From assembly GCF_006385705.1 (NCBI RefSeq), contig NZ_VFRQ01000002.1, forward strand, positions 248,001-312,000: a stretch of DNA of 64,000 nt. Direction: 5' to 3'. This DNA is from Pontibacter mangrovi. Its GTDB lineage: Bacteria > Bacteroidota > Bacteroidia > Cytophagales > Hymenobacteraceae. Below the pieces are notes generated by a model that did not search any database, was not told the origin of the DNA, and worked only from the letters and a program-made list of their open reading frames with translations. This document shows, in pieces, positions 26,185 to 35,525 of this stretch. Each line of letters begins with the position of its first letter. Positions within the stretch are counted from its first letter, which is position 1. A program made the position numbers and the translations under genes.

Positions 26185-26523
26185 TAGTACCAGCGCTATC
26201 GCACGAAGGGGACGCAATGCGCGGCGTTTGAACTAGCCATCCTATACTGATGAATGGCATCCTCAATCAACTGCACAGAGAGATAATGCTAGGTGGTCCC
26301 CGTGCACCTCATCCATATCGTGCTAGTTGAAGTATAGCCCTCAGAAAAGGAGCTGCACGCCTGGAACACCAAAACCATACCTGCTCAGCTTCTAGCAGTT
26401 AGGTGAACTACACTTTATACTTAAAAAAACGTACCTAGCAGGTGCAGCCCCACCGTGTGGCGGCAGCGTGAAATTTAGCAAAAGCATACGCCATACCATG
26501 CTCCGCGTTAAACCTGTTTCTAT
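26185..26523. other. Intergenic, no gene seen
   Basis: About 340 bases between the propeller and the Ca-type ATPase. Two motif copies (about 26330 and 26418) are present. No ORF of recognisable family, RNA or clear promoter was found. Confidence 0.5.
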
Positions 26524-29199
26524 ATGTGGTTTTCGAAATCTATAGAAGAAAGTCTTGCTGCATTTGAGGTGAGTCCTGCACAGGGGCTATCGGAGGCGGA
26601 GGCGCAGGCGCGGCTGCAGAAGTATGGGCCCAACGCCCTGAAGGGCAAAAAGAAGAAAACCATCTTGCAGCTTTTTATCGCCCAGTTGCAGGACTGGCTC
26701 ATTTATGTGCTTCTTGCCGCTGTGGTGATTACAGCGCTGATGGGCGAGTATACCGACACGATCATTATACTTGTGGTTATTCTGCTGAATGCGGTGCTGG
26801 GGGTGGCACAGGAGGTGAAAGCGGGCAATGCCATTGAGGCGCTGCAGAAAATTGCCTCGCCCAAAGCACTGGTGCGCCGCGAGGGCACCACCAAAGAAAT
26901 CCGTTCCGAAGATGTTGTGCCCGGTGATATTCTGATACTGGATGCGGGCCGCTTTATTGCCGCAGACCTACGCCTGATCGAGTCGGCGAACCTGAAGATA
27001 GAGGAATCAGCGCTTACCGGCGAGTCGATGCCCGCCACCAAAGATGCAGACCAGACGCTGCCAGACCCGCAAACCCCTATCGGCGACCGCCACAACTCTG
27101 CTTACATGTCTACGCTGGTAACCTATGGGCGCGGCGTAGGCGTGGTAGTGGCCACCGGCATGCAAACCGAGGTAGGCAAGATTGCCAGCATCATCGACAC
27201 CGAGGAAGAAGTTACCACCCCGCTGGAAGCGCGGCTCGAAAAACTGGGAAAAACACTTGGCAAGTTGGCCATCGGCATCTGTGCCCTCATTTTTGTGGTG
27301 GCGCTGCTGCAGGGCCGCGATCTGGTAGAGATGTTCCTGATCTCGGTGTCGCTGGCGGTCGCCTCCATACCTGAGGGCCTGGCAGCCATTGTGGCCATTG
27401 TGCTCTCTATCGGGGTTACCAGCATGTCGAAGCGCAACGCCATTGTGCGGCGGCTGCCTGCCGTGGAGACGCTGGGCTCCGTGAACATCATCTGCTCCGA
27501 CAAAACAGGCACGCTTACGCAGAACAAAATGACGGTAGTGCGCTACTTTAGCCTGGAGGGCGAGAGAGAAGTAAACCATGGCAACCAGAACGAAGCCTCA
27601 GAAGGCGCTGAGAAGCTGGCCAAGGCGATGGTGCTCTGCTCCGACGCCACCTACGAGCATAACGAGGGCACCGGCGACCCTACCGAGATTGCCCTGCTCC
27701 TGCTGGCGGACGACCTGGGCATAGACCGCCAGGCACTGCAGGCCAACAGCAGGCGCGTGGGCGAGTTCGCTTTCGACTCGGACCGCAAACTGATGTCGAC
27801 GCTGCACGAGGAGGACGACAAGTATACAGTATATACCAAAGGCGCCATTGACAACCTGCTGAAGATAGCGACGCACGTGCTGGAGAGCGGCCAGGTGGTG
27901 CCCCTTACCGAACAACACCGCCAACAGTTTAACCAGGCCACTGAGCGTATGTCGGGGCAGGCACTGCGCACCCTGGGGGCCGCCTACAAGCCCGTAGACA
28001 CCGTGATAGAACCTGAGGAAATGGAGAAGGACCTGATCCTGCTGGGCATGGTAGGCATGATAGACCCGCCCCGGGCGGAGGTAAAGGCATCGGTGCAGAA
28101 AGCCCGCATGGCAGGCATCACCACCATCATGATCACCGGCGACCACAAGAACACAGCTTTTGCCATTGCCCGCGAGCTGAACATAGCCGACAACATGCGC
28201 CAGGCTACCACCGGCCAGGAGATAGACGAGCTGCCGGAGGAGGAGTTTAACCAGCGGGTACAGGGCTATCGGGTGTTTGCGCGGGTGTCGCCGGAGCATA
28301 AGGTGCGCATTATCCGCGGCCTTAAATCGCATGGCAATATTGTGTCGATGACGGGGGACGGGGTGAACGACGCGCCCTCTCTAAGCGCCGCCGACATTGG
28401 CGTGGCCATGGGCATTACAGGCACCGACGTAGCCAAAGGCGCCTCCGACATGATCCTGACCGACGACAACTTTGCCACCATTGTAACCGCCATTGAACAG
28501 GGCCGCAACATATACAACAATATCCGTAAGTCGGTCCTGTTCCTGCTAACCTGTAACTTAGGCGAGGTAGTGGCCATGTTCCTGACGCTGCTGGCTGGCT
28601 GGCAGGCCCCGCTGATTGCCACACAGCTGCTTTGGATAAACCTGCTGACCGACACGTTGCCTGCCGTGGCCCTGGGCATGGACCCCGGCGACCCGGACGT
28701 TATGAAGGAGCGCCCGCGCGACCCGCAGGAGAGCTTCTTTAACGGCATAGCGGGCTGGCGCGCGGTGGCAGGCGGCTTTCTGATCGGGGGCATCACCATC
28801 TTTGCCTTTTGGTTCGGGTACTATGAGCACGGCCTCAGCCCTTTTGACGATGCCGTACCCGTGGAGACGGTACAGAACGCCCGCACCCTGGCCTTTATGA
28901 CTTTGGTGGCCTGCCAGCTATACTATGCCCTGGCAATGCGCCACCCGCTTAAGTCGATCTTCCAGGTGGGGCTGTTCTCTAACCTGTTCCTGCTGGGGGC
29001 CGTGGCGCTGGGGCTACTGCTACAGTTGGCGGTGGTGTTAGTGCCTGCCATGCGCGATGCCTTTAACCTGCGCATGCTGGATGCTCAGGGTTGGGCGGCG
29101 GTGTTGTTTCTGGGGCTGTTGCCGCTGCTGGTAAGCGAGCTGGGCAAAGTATACCTGCGCGCGCGCCAGGCCAAAAACGCAGACCCGCTAGCAGCGTAG
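26524..29199 (+). CDS. Ca2+-type P2A cation ATPase
   Basis: An 891-residue P-type ATPase of the PacL/SERCA-like group. It has the N-terminal cation ATPase domain, the actuator with TGES (ESALTGESMPATK), the helix 4 ion-site motif ASIPEGLAAIVAIVLSIG, the phosphorylated Asp326 in CSDKTGTLTQNKM, a nucleotide domain with FDSDRKLMSTLH, TGDGVNDAPSL and helix 6 NLLTDTLPAVALGMDPGD. The PEGL pattern and the Asn/Asp in helix 6 favour Ca2+, and Na+ or Mn2+ cannot be excluded. The gene stands alone, separated from the copper genes by 340 bases, though on the same strand. A small lipoprotein gene follows. Confidence 0.92.
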   Translation: MWFSKSIEESLAAFEVSPAQGLSEAEAQARLQKYGPNALKGKKKKTILQLFIAQLQDWLIYVLLAAVVITALMGEYTDTIIILVVILLNAVLGVAQEVKAGNAIEALQKIASPKALVRREGTTKEIRSEDVVPGDILILDAGRFIAADLRLIESANLKIEESALTGESMPATKDADQTLPDPQTPIGDRHNSAYMSTLVTYGRGVGVVVATGMQTEVGKIASIIDTEEEVTTPLEARLEKLGKTLGKLAIGICALIFVVALLQGRDLVEMFLISVSLAVASIPEGLAAIVAIVLSIGVTSMSKRNAIVRRLPAVETLGSVNIICSDKTGTLTQNKMTVVRYFSLEGEREVNHGNQNEASEGAEKLAKAMVLCSDATYEHNEGTGDPTEIALLLLADDLGIDRQALQANSRRVGEFAFDSDRKLMSTLHEEDDKYTVYTKGAIDNLLKIATHVLESGQVVPLTEQHRQQFNQATERMSGQALRTLGAAYKPVDTVIEPEEMEKDLILLGMVGMIDPPRAEVKASVQKARMAGITTIMITGDHKNTAFAIARELNIADNMRQATTGQEIDELPEEEFNQRVQGYRVFARVSPEHKVRIIRGLKSHGNIVSMTGDGVNDAPSLSAADIGVAMGITGTDVAKGASDMILTDDNFATIVTAIEQGRNIYNNIRKSVLFLLTCNLGEVVAMFLTLLAGWQAPLIATQLLWINLLTDTLPAVALGMDPGDPDVMKERPRDPQESFFNGIAGWRAVAGGFLIGGITIFAFWFGYYEHGLSPFDDAVPVETVQNARTLAFMTLVACQLYYALAMRHPLKSIFQVGLFSNLFLLGAVALGLLLQLAVVLVPAMRDAFNLRMLDAQGWAAVLFLGLLPLLVSELGKVYLRARQAKNADPLAA

Positions 29200-29377
29200 C
29201 CTTCCTGCCTCTGATCATTTAACCACCCTCCTGGTTAGACTTGCCCGTCCGCAGCCGCTAACCTTTTGCAGGCAATTGCAGTAACTATAAATGGCAATAT
29301 TATCATATTACACCCAGGCTGTACGGTTGCCATACTTTATAAAAGCTTAGGGCAATACCAAACGAAAAGATAAAACT

Positions 29378-29548
29378 ATGAAAAACATAAGAACATACCT
29401 GATGGCGCTGCTGGTGCTGCTAACCTTTACCATGAGTAGCTGCGAGCTGGTAGGCGATATCTTTGAAGCCGGCATGTGGACCGCCCTCATCATCATCGTG
29501 CTGATTGTGGTGCTCATCTCCTGGCTGTTCCGTAAGTTCAGAAGATAA
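29378..29548 (+). CDS. Small membrane lipoprotein (56 aa)
   Basis: A short gene below usual ORF cut-offs: MKNIRTYLMALLVLLTFTMSSC with the lipid Cys at 22, a short acidic linker (ELVGDIFEAGMW) and one C-terminal transmembrane helix TALIIIVLIVVLISWLF followed by RKFRR. A lipid anchor plus a transmembrane helix in 56 residues resembles the small stress-linked membrane lipoproteins common in Bacteroidota. It ends 20 bases before a strong terminator. Function is unknown. Confidence 0.7.
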   Translation: MKNIRTYLMALLVLLTFTMSSCELVGDIFEAGMWTALIIIVLIVVLISWLFRKFRR

Positions 29549-29568
29549 AGCAAAAGTATACGAAAAGT

Positions 29569-29597
29569 AAAAAGGAGCCCCGAGAGGCTCCTTTTTT
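29569..29597 (+). terminator. Bidirectional terminator
   Basis: An 11-bp stem (AAAAAGGAGCC at 29569-29579 with 29586-29596), 6-base loop, T-run on both strands. It separates the small lipoprotein from the convergent hydroxylase gene. Confidence 0.9.
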
Positions 29598-29612
29598 ATA
29601 CTTGCTGTTCCC

Positions 29613-30224
29613 TTATTTGCGGGCGCGCTTCGGCATAGTGCCCAGTATGTAATCCCACAGCGGCGACGATACGCCGAACGCTGCCTCCGGGTCTTTGTAG
29701 TGATGGATGCTGTGGTTGATCCAGAGCTCTTTCAGCATGTTTTTTGGCGGCGGATAAGCATGCACCACGTAGTGCACCAGCAGGTACATGGCGTAGCCAA
29801 ACAGCACACCGGCCACCACACCAAACACAAACGTGCCGAAAATCACCTTAAAAATAAAGAAGAAGGCTGAGGCGTAAAGTATACTTACCACCGGCGGCAT
29901 GGCCAGGCGCTTCTTGTCTTTCGGGTACTCGTGGTGGTTGCCATGGAACAAGTACTGCATGCGGGCCTTCAGGGGCGTGTCGGTACCCATGTGGAACACG
30001 TAGCGGTGCGCCAGGTACTCGATCAGGGTAAAGATGAACCACCCCAGGAAGAAGAAGCCTATCGCCTCCAGTATGCTGATAAAGCTATGGGTGATGCCAT
30101 AGTAGATCAGACCTGCTGCTATTGTTAAGAAAATAGCGATAGGAATGGCAATGTGCGTTCTGGTCATCTTCTCCAGAACCGGGTTTTTGAACAGCTGTGC
30201 GGTTCCTTTGTGATTAGGTTTCAT
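29613..30224 (-). CDS. Fatty acid 2-hydroxylase-like membrane enzyme
   Basis: A 203-residue integral membrane di-iron enzyme of the fatty acid hydroxylase/sterol desaturase superfamily. The His boxes are visible: HRYVFHMG (about 73-78), HGNHHEYP (about 95-99), HYVVHAYPP and NHSIHHY. Four hydrophobic segments surround them. The arrangement resembles the C-terminal domain of eukaryotic FA2H, which hydroxylates the fatty acyl chain of sphingolipids. Many Bacteroidota make sphingolipids or hydroxy fatty acids, so this substrate is plausible. No cytochrome b5 domain is fused. It stands alone on the minus strand. Confidence 0.87.
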   Translation of the reverse strand: MKPNHKGTAQLFKNPVLEKMTRTHIAIPIAIFLTIAAGLIYYGITHSFISILEAIGFFFLGWFIFTLIEYLAHRYVFHMGTDTPLKARMQYLFHGNHHEYPKDKKRLAMPPVVSILYASAFFFIFKVIFGTFVFGVVAGVLFGYAMYLLVHYVVHAYPPPKNMLKELWINHSIHHYKDPEAAFGVSSPLWDYILGTMPKRARK

Positions 30225-30325
30225 AGTTAGATTTTGCTGTATCTGTTAACGATGCAAAACTACTTTAAATTTTGATGTTGGGCCATAGTTGCAGTGCACA
30301 CACTCATACTAACGAGGCCCGTGCG

Positions 30326-30832
30326 CTATTGTTTAACCACCTGCACCAGACTTTCGGCAGAGGCGTTTGCTGCGGGGCAGGTATGGGTAGCGCGTTCGTA
30401 AAACTGCTTTCGGAGAACTAATGTTTCGGAAAGGTAGGAATTTAATTCTTCGGGGCTTTTGCCTGCCAACAGCGGGCGCTGTGCCAGCCCTTGGGCTAAG
30501 AGCCTCTGCACCAGCTGCACTACGGGCACTTCTAAGTATAAACTGATGCCGTGCTGGTTGATAAAATCTATGTTATCGAAAAAGCAGGGAGCCCCGCCGC
30601 CGGTAGAGATCACGGCCTTAGTATACTTTTGCACCACCTCCTCCAGCGCCTCCCGCTCCAGCCTCCGGAAGTGCTCCTGCCCCTGCCGCTCAAAAATCTG
30701 CGCTATACTTTGTCCCTGCCGCTGCACTAGGTACTCGTCCAGGTCCACGAAGGTATAGCCGAGCCTGGCTGCCAGTTGCCGCCCCAGCGTGGTCTTGCCA
30801 CTGCCCATCATGCCTATCAGGAAGATTCGCAT
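30326..30832 (-). CDS. aroK: Shikimate kinase
   Basis: A 168-residue kinase that phosphorylates shikimate at the 3-hydroxyl with ATP in the chorismate pathway. The P-loop GMMGSGKTT is at residues 7-15, the shikimate-binding DLDEYL is near 35, the conserved Arg of the RRLEREAL/FRRLE region is near 57, and the GGGAPC loop is near 80. The lid Arg lies in LAQRPLL. Length is normal and there is no fusion. An upstream stretch of short GTTAGAGAGTTAG-like repeats (30839-30860) separates it from the next gene. Confidence 0.94.
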   Translation of the reverse strand: MRIFLIGMMGSGKTTLGRQLAARLGYTFVDLDEYLVQRQGQSIAQIFERQGQEHFRRLEREALEEVVQKYTKAVISTGGGAPCFFDNIDFINQHGISLYLEVPVVQLVQRLLAQGLAQRPLLAGKSPEELNSYLSETLVLRKQFYERATHTCPAANASAESLVQVVKQ

Positions 30833-30869
30833 CAGGAGTTAGAGAGTTAGAAAGTTAAAGAAGCTATTC

Positions 30870-31607
30870 TTAAGAGATCCATAGCATCGTACGTTCAGTT
30901 ATCGTCCAGCGGCCATTCACGTTCTCAAACTCTATCAGCTCTCCCTTTCCGCACTTTGTGCCACAGATGAACTCGTAGTACAAAACTCCTTTGTTCTGCT
31001 GCTTATTCCATTGGATTTCGGAAAAGCTGACCTGGCCGATGGCATCCTGTTGCTGCTCAGGTTCCAGGTCCCAAATCAACTCAGCGCCCTCTAAAGAACC
31101 GATTTTGAAAGTACAGGCCTGGAAATCGGAAGCGCTATATTTTAGTTGAGAGTCATACAGACGTAAAAACACAGTGCTACTGTCTGCATCATACTTTCTC
31201 AGCATCTGCCTCATAGGGCTATCTGTCCCCTGCCTTCCCCAAAGCGCGGCAATAAAATCCTCGAATACATACTTATTATGATTCTTGTGGCTAATATAGA
31301 TCGTCTTATGCCCTGACGTATCTTTTGCCACTTCTTGCTTCAGCTTCTGCAGTGTCGGATTACTCGCATTAAAAGCAGCTACAGAATCCGGGTCATTAAG
31401 TTTATCTAACTCATCTTTCAGCGCTTCCGCCTTTTCTCCGAGGTACAGGTAATAGAATTCGTTTTCTACCAGCTCAACGAGCAGGTCGTTGTATACCTGT
31501 AGCTGCGGGTCGCTCGTTTCGTACTCACATCCTTCATACGTTGTACTCTCCTCTCTACAGGAAGCCAACGAAAGTATAAACAGCGCAACAAGCAGCCTAC
31601 TCCTCAT
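30870..31607 (-). CDS. Hypothetical lipoprotein
   Basis: A 245-residue lipoprotein with signal MRSRLLVALFILSLASC (lipid Cys at 17) and a hydrophilic mature part. No known domain was recognised. Four more cysteines (GCEYE, ACTFK, CGTKCGKG) could form disulfides in the periplasm. The start overlaps the end of the BT_3928-like gene by 11 bases, so it is probably translated from the same message and may work with that redox membrane protein. Codon usage is slightly more A/T-rich than in the neighbours. Confidence 0.75.
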   Translation of the reverse strand: MRSRLLVALFILSLASCREESTTYEGCEYETSDPQLQVYNDLLVELVENEFYYLYLGEKAEALKDELDKLNDPDSVAAFNASNPTLQKLKQEVAKDTSGHKTIYISHKNHNKYVFEDFIAALWGRQGTDSPMRQMLRKYDADSSTVFLRLYDSQLKYSASDFQACTFKIGSLEGAELIWDLEPEQQQDAIGQVSFSEIQWNKQQNKGVLYYEFICGTKCGKGELIEFENVNGRWTITERTMLWIS

Positions 31608-32703
31608 TCTCTGTCAGCAGCTCCTGCACCTCCTCTATACTTGGCGTGTCGTTGTGGTGCCATTTGCCTTTTACGGTGCCGTCCTGCAGCAGCACGAGGC
31701 CCGGGTTGGAGCGGATGATGGTCTTGAGCACGGTGCCGTCGCCGAAGTAGTAGGGCACTGCCAGGTTTACCTCGTGCCGGAAGGCCTCAAATTCAGCGGC
31801 GCTGCTGCTGGTTACTACCATCGGCGTGATGCCTGCGGCTTCAGCGGCTTTCACCAGTGCGTTTATACTATCAAAGTTATCCTGCTTGGCCTTGGCCACA
31901 CTCTGCACAATAATCAAGAGCTTTTTGCCCGTTAGCACCTCCTGGGTTAGGTCGGCTGTGTCGTTCCATACGTTAAAGTCGGTGATCTTTGGCCCCGCCT
32001 CCGGGTTTATGGCCACCATCTCTTTAAAAGTATACGTGGTATCGGTCGGGTATTCCTCAAACTCCTCGTCCTGCCCGTTTTTGGTCATAATGTACTTGTA
32101 GCGTAGCGGCTCCGACGGCTTCATCAGGGCAGGAATGTTATTGCCTATCTTGTATGAGCGGAAATCGATGTACGGCAGGTGCTCATAGGCAAACCAGCCT
32201 ACTGCCACCGACAGGGCCGCCGTGATGATGGTGATGATAGCACCCGAAGAGGCCCGCATAAATGGCTGCAGGTATTGCTGCGTAAACAGCAGCACCAGGA
32301 TCATTATCAGTAGCACCACGTCTTTTGTAAACGACTCCCAGGGCGTGAGTTTGATGGCATCGCCGAAGCAGCCGCAATCGGTTACTTTGTTAAAGTAGGC
32401 CGAGTAGAAGGTGAGGAAGGTGAAGAACACGATCATGATGAGCAGCAGCCACAGCACCAGTTTGAGTTGGTAGCGCACCAGCAGCGCCACGCCCAGCACA
32501 ATCTCCGCCGCACTCAGAAAGATGGACAGAAACAGCGAGTAGGGCTCAAAGCTCTTAAAGAAGGGGGCAATGTCTGTGGAGAACACCTCGAAGTATTCCT
32601 CCAACTTGATGGCCGTGCCCACCGGGTCGTTTATCTTGATCAGGCCGGAGAAGATGAACAAAACAGCCACAAACAGCCAGAAAAGATTACTTATGAACTT
32701 CAT
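31597..32703 (-). CDS. BT_3928-like DoxX/MauE membrane protein
   Basis: A 368-residue membrane protein of the BT_3928 type. The N-terminal 150 residues form a four-helix DoxX/MauE-like domain with VLFIFSGLIKINDPVG at the start and the redox pair Cys110-x-Cys112 (TDCGCFGDAIKLTPW). A fifth helix lies at about 152-172. The C-terminal 190 residues are periplasmic and have a thioredoxin-like outline (KKLLIIVQSVAKAKQDNF..VMVTSSSAAEFEAF..GTVLKTIIRSNPGLVLLQDG) but no CxxC. The family is thought to move electrons or support a periplasmic redox enzyme; the exact partner is unknown. Confidence 0.85.
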   Translation of the reverse strand: MKFISNLFWLFVAVLFIFSGLIKINDPVGTAIKLEEYFEVFSTDIAPFFKSFEPYSLFLSIFLSAAEIVLGVALLVRYQLKLVLWLLLIMIVFFTFLTFYSAYFNKVTDCGCFGDAIKLTPWESFTKDVVLLIMILVLLFTQQYLQPFMRASSGAIITIITAALSVAVGWFAYEHLPYIDFRSYKIGNNIPALMKPSEPLRYKYIMTKNGQDEEFEEYPTDTTYTFKEMVAINPEAGPKITDFNVWNDTADLTQEVLTGKKLLIIVQSVAKAKQDNFDSINALVKAAEAAGITPMVVTSSSAAEFEAFRHEVNLAVPYYFGDGTVLKTIIRSNPGLVLLQDGTVKGKWHHNDTPSIEEVQELLTENEE

Positions 32704-32788
32704 TAACCTTGTAAGTTAGAGAGTTAAAAAGTTTGGGAGTTAGAGAATTAAAAGCAGCTTCCGCTGGTGCGGGCTTGCAGCTCGATTC

Positions 32789-33343
32789 TTAGTCTACCTT
32801 TTCCGCAAAGCCAGACTTAATCAGCGCGAACACAGCGTAGTTGATCATGTCGCGGTAGTTGGCCTCCACCCCCTCCGAGATCAGCGTCTGCCCCTCGTTG
32901 TCCTCGATCTGCTTGGTGCGGTAGAGCTTCATCAGGATAATGTCGGTGATGGAGCTCACGCGCATGTCGCGCCAGGCCTCACCGTAATCGTGGTTCTTGG
33001 CGTTCAGCAGCTCTATGTTCTCCTCAATGTGGCGGGTATACTCGCGCTCCACCTCCTCCGCCGACAGGCTCAGCGGAGCATCGGCCGGCAGGTTCAGCTG
33101 CATCAGGGCTATCACGCAGTAGTTGATGATGCCCACGAACTCACCGTTGATGTCGTCGGCCACCATTTGCTTGCCCTTCTCCTGGATAGAGCGGATGCGC
33201 TGGGCTTTGATAAAGATCTGATCGGTGATGGAAGGCAGCCGCAGCACGCGCCAGGCGGTGCCGTAGTCGCGGGTTTTCTTCACAAAGGTATCCTTGCAGC
33301 GCTGTACTACCCTATTATATTCCTGCAGTGTTTGACTAATCAA
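32789..33343 (-). CDS. DUF1599 protein with internal duplication
   Basis: A protein of about 184 residues built from two similar halves: KDTFVKKTRDYGTAWRVLR followed by SITDQIFIKAQRI, and IELLNAKNHDYGEAWRDMR followed by SITDIILMKLYRT. The repeated pattern K-x-x-DYG-x-AWR..SITD..K is the DUF1599 signature, related by proposal to nucleotide-modification proteins; no reaction is proven. The TTG at 33343 is preferred because the next upstream ATG (33388) would overlap the divergent folP start. The two genes share a short A/T-rich region (33344-33378). Confidence 0.8.
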   Translation of the reverse strand: MISQTLQEYNRVVQRCKDTFVKKTRDYGTAWRVLRLPSITDQIFIKAQRIRSIQEKGKQMVADDINGEFVGIINYCVIALMQLNLPADAPLSLSAEEVEREYTRHIEENIELLNAKNHDYGEAWRDMRVSSITDIILMKLYRTKQIEDNEGQTLISEGVEANYRDMINYAVFALIKSGFAEKVD

Positions 33344-33378
33344 CTTTTTAGCTTTAATTTTAAAAATAATTGACCCGC

Positions 33379-34245
33379 ATGCCAACATTAGATTCGAAAG
33401 ATACGCTTTTTAAGAAAAAATCCACACTAAACTGCCGTGGAAAGCTTCTTTCGCTGGAGGTGCCGCAGGTAATGGGCATCCTCAACCTAACCCCCGATTC
33501 GTTCTATCCTGGCAGCCGCCTAAGCTCTACAGAAGAGGCCGTGCGCAAGGCTGCCCAAATGCTGACCGACGGCGCCGACATACTGGACATTGGCGGTTAC
33601 AGCACCCGCCCGGGCGCAGCGGAAGTATCGGCGCAGGAGGAGCAGGACCGCATTCTGCCGGCCATCGAGGCCATTGCCGCCCATTTTCCGGAAGCCATAC
33701 TTTCTGTAGATACGTTTAGGGCCAGCGTGGCCGAGGCAAGTATAGCCGCCGGCGCTCACATGATTAACGATGTGGGCGGCGGGCTGCTGGATGAGGCTAT
33801 GTTTGAGACGGTGGCGCGGCTGCAAGTGCCATACATACTGATGCACATGCGCGGCACGCCGCAAACCATGGCCAGCCTTACCAAGTATGATAATTTAGTG
33901 GTGGATGTGTTGGACGAGCTGCAGGGGCAACTGGCCAGGCTGCAGCAACTTGGGGTGAAGGACGTAATCCTGGACCCTGGCTTTGGGTTTGCCAAAACCG
34001 TGGAACAAAACTTTGAGTTGCTGCGCCACCTCGAAGATTTCCGTATCTTAGGCCTGCCGTTGCTGGCTGGCATGTCGCGCAAGTCCATGGTCTATAAATT
34101 GCTGGGCATACACCAGGCCGACGCCCTGACGGGCACAATAGCTGTGAACACTGTGGCGTTGATGAAAGGTGCCAGCATTTTGCGGGTGCATGACGTAAAA
34201 GAAGCTAAGCAAACCGTTATACTTTTAGAGAAAACAAAACTTTGA
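33379..34245 (+). CDS. folP: Dihydropteroate synthase
   Basis: A 288-residue TIM-barrel enzyme that joins para-aminobenzoate to 6-hydroxymethyl-dihydropterin pyrophosphate in folate synthesis. Family blocks are present in order: VMGILNLTPDSFYPGSR, DGADILDIGGYSTRPGA, SVDTFRASVAEAS, MINDVGGG, YILMHMRGTPQTM, VILDPGFGFAKT, LAGMSRKSM and a C-terminal ILRVHDVKEAKQ. The ATG at 33379 is preferred over a TTG at 33370. The stop overlaps the cdaA start by 4 bases (TTGA), the folP-cdaA arrangement common in Bacteroidota. Confidence 0.96.
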   Translation: MPTLDSKDTLFKKKSTLNCRGKLLSLEVPQVMGILNLTPDSFYPGSRLSSTEEAVRKAAQMLTDGADILDIGGYSTRPGAAEVSAQEEQDRILPAIEAIAAHFPEAILSVDTFRASVAEASIAAGAHMINDVGGGLLDEAMFETVARLQVPYILMHMRGTPQTMASLTKYDNLVVDVLDELQGQLARLQQLGVKDVILDPGFGFAKTVEQNFELLRHLEDFRILGLPLLAGMSRKSMVYKLLGIHQADALTGTIAVNTVALMKGASILRVHDVKEAKQTVILLEKTKL

Positions 34246-35081
34246 TCTTTTTATTCAGCATAGGCTTTTTAGAAATAGGTTGGATCGAGATTATCGATAT
34301 CCTGCTCGTGACGGTGCTGCTGTACCAGCTGTACAAGCTGCTGACCGGCAGCGTGGCGCTGAAGATTTTCCTGGGCCTGCTATCGGTATACCTGCTGTAC
34401 CTGGTGGTGCGTGCCGCGGGCATGGAGCTGCTTACCATTATCCTGGGGCAGTTTATGGGGGTGGGCGTGTTGGCCGCCATCATACTTTTCCAGCCCGAGA
34501 TCCGGCGTTTCCTGCTGCTCATCGGCAAAACCACCTCGCTTAACCACGATCGTTTATGGGGCTTTCCGTGGCGCCGCGAGCAGAGCGAAAAACTGAGCCT
34601 GACGCCTTTCATTGAAGCGGCAAAATCCCTGGCTGGCAAGAACACCGGGGCGCTTATCGTGTTTGCCAAAAGCTCTGAGCTGAAGTACTATGCCGAGTCG
34701 GGCGATCTGATTGACGCTGTGATCTCGAAGCGCCTGCTCATGTCTATCTTTAACAAGCACAGCCCGCTGCACGACGGCGCCGTGATCATCTCCGGCAACC
34801 GCATCAAGGCAGCCCGCTGCATACTTCCGGTTTCCGAAAACCAGGAGATCCCGGCATCCATGGGCCTGCGCCACCGCGCCGCCATCGGCCTGACCGAGAT
34901 TACCGACAGTATTGTGCTGGTGGTATCCGAGGAAACAGGACAGATCGCGCTGGTGCGCAACGGAGAGGCCTACCGCAACCTCTCCTCCGCCGACCTGCGC
35001 GTGAAGCTTAACCAGTTCCTGTTCGACACCGACCAGAAGCCAGCCGCCGCCGTTTCAGAGAAATCCGTTAGCGCGGCGTAG
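34242..35081 (+). CDS. cdaA: Diadenylate cyclase CdaA
   Basis: A 279-residue membrane enzyme that makes cyclic di-AMP from two ATP. Three transmembrane helices lie in residues 1-85. The DAC domain (about 120-255) has the catalytic DGA at 178-180 (SPLHDGAVII) and RHR at 210-212 (MGLRHRAAIG). The TTG start overlaps the folP stop by 4 bases, which indicates translational coupling. Cyclic di-AMP controls potassium and osmolyte balance and cell-wall stress. No ybbR-like regulator gene follows, unlike in Firmicutes. The C-terminal 20 residues are low-complexity. Confidence 0.95.
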   Translation: MIFLFSIGFLEIGWIEIIDILLVTVLLYQLYKLLTGSVALKIFLGLLSVYLLYLVVRAAGMELLTIILGQFMGVGVLAAIILFQPEIRRFLLLIGKTTSLNHDRLWGFPWRREQSEKLSLTPFIEAAKSLAGKNTGALIVFAKSSELKYYAESGDLIDAVISKRLLMSIFNKHSPLHDGAVIISGNRIKAARCILPVSENQEIPASMGLRHRAAIGLTEITDSIVLVVSEETGQIALVRNGEAYRNLSSADLRVKLNQFLFDTDQKPAAAVSEKSVSAA

Positions 35082-35315
35082 ATTTATACTTTGCAGAATT
35101 TATACTTGGGGAATCTTCAAAGCTCCCGCGGAAACGCGCTTTTATAGCTTCTGAAGAAGACGCTTCAAAGAGGTTAGGAATTTGTCCTGGTGCAGCACAA
35201 GCGCGTCTGGTGACTCGCCGCCCACTGCGCGTCACCGGTCAGATACCGGCGCTAGGGCTCTACACTTATACTTTCTAACCTTCTAGCCTAACTCCTAAAC
35301 TCTTTTACTCATACT
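35082..35315. other. Intergenic with two small hairpins
   Basis: About 235 bases after cdaA with three TATACTT copies (35085, 35100, 35268) and a hairpin-like stretch with arms GTGAC at about 35210 and GTCAC at about 35230, not followed by a T-run. No gene is seen. Confidence 0.45.
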
Positions 35316-35522
35316 TTACAGCCTTCCCTGCCGCCTATACCACACCAGCCAGTAAGCCGCAATGCCAAGCGCGGGTATAACCCAAAGTATGGCCATCCAG
35401 ATAAGGCGCGAGCCAACAGGGTAATCAGACTTAAAAATGAGGTGCATAAGGGCGATGGCCACCAGCAGGTAGTTGAGCGTGACCAGCAGGAAGATTTCGG
35501 GGTTACGTGCGAGCAGCTCCAT
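35316..35522 (-). CDS. PLDc_N-domain small membrane protein
   Basis: A 68-residue protein with two transmembrane helices (FLLVTLNYLLVAIALMHLIF and LIWMAILWVIPALGIAAYWLVW), matching the phospholipase D nuclease N-terminal (PLDc_N) domain, in which the second helix ends P-x-x-G-x-x-x-Y-W-L/F. No catalytic HKD domain follows. Such stand-alone domains are common and of unknown role. It follows the next upstream gene by 3 bases, so both form one unit. Confidence 0.75.
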   Translation of the reverse strand: MELLARNPEIFLLVTLNYLLVAIALMHLIFKSDYPVGSRLIWMAILWVIPALGIAAYWLVWYRRQGRL

Positions 35523-35525
35523 GGG

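Noticed and set aside
35200-35240. GTGAC/GTCAC hairpin after cdaA as a riboswitch
   Set aside because: It does not match a cyclic di-AMP or other riboswitch core, and the next gene is on the opposite strand.
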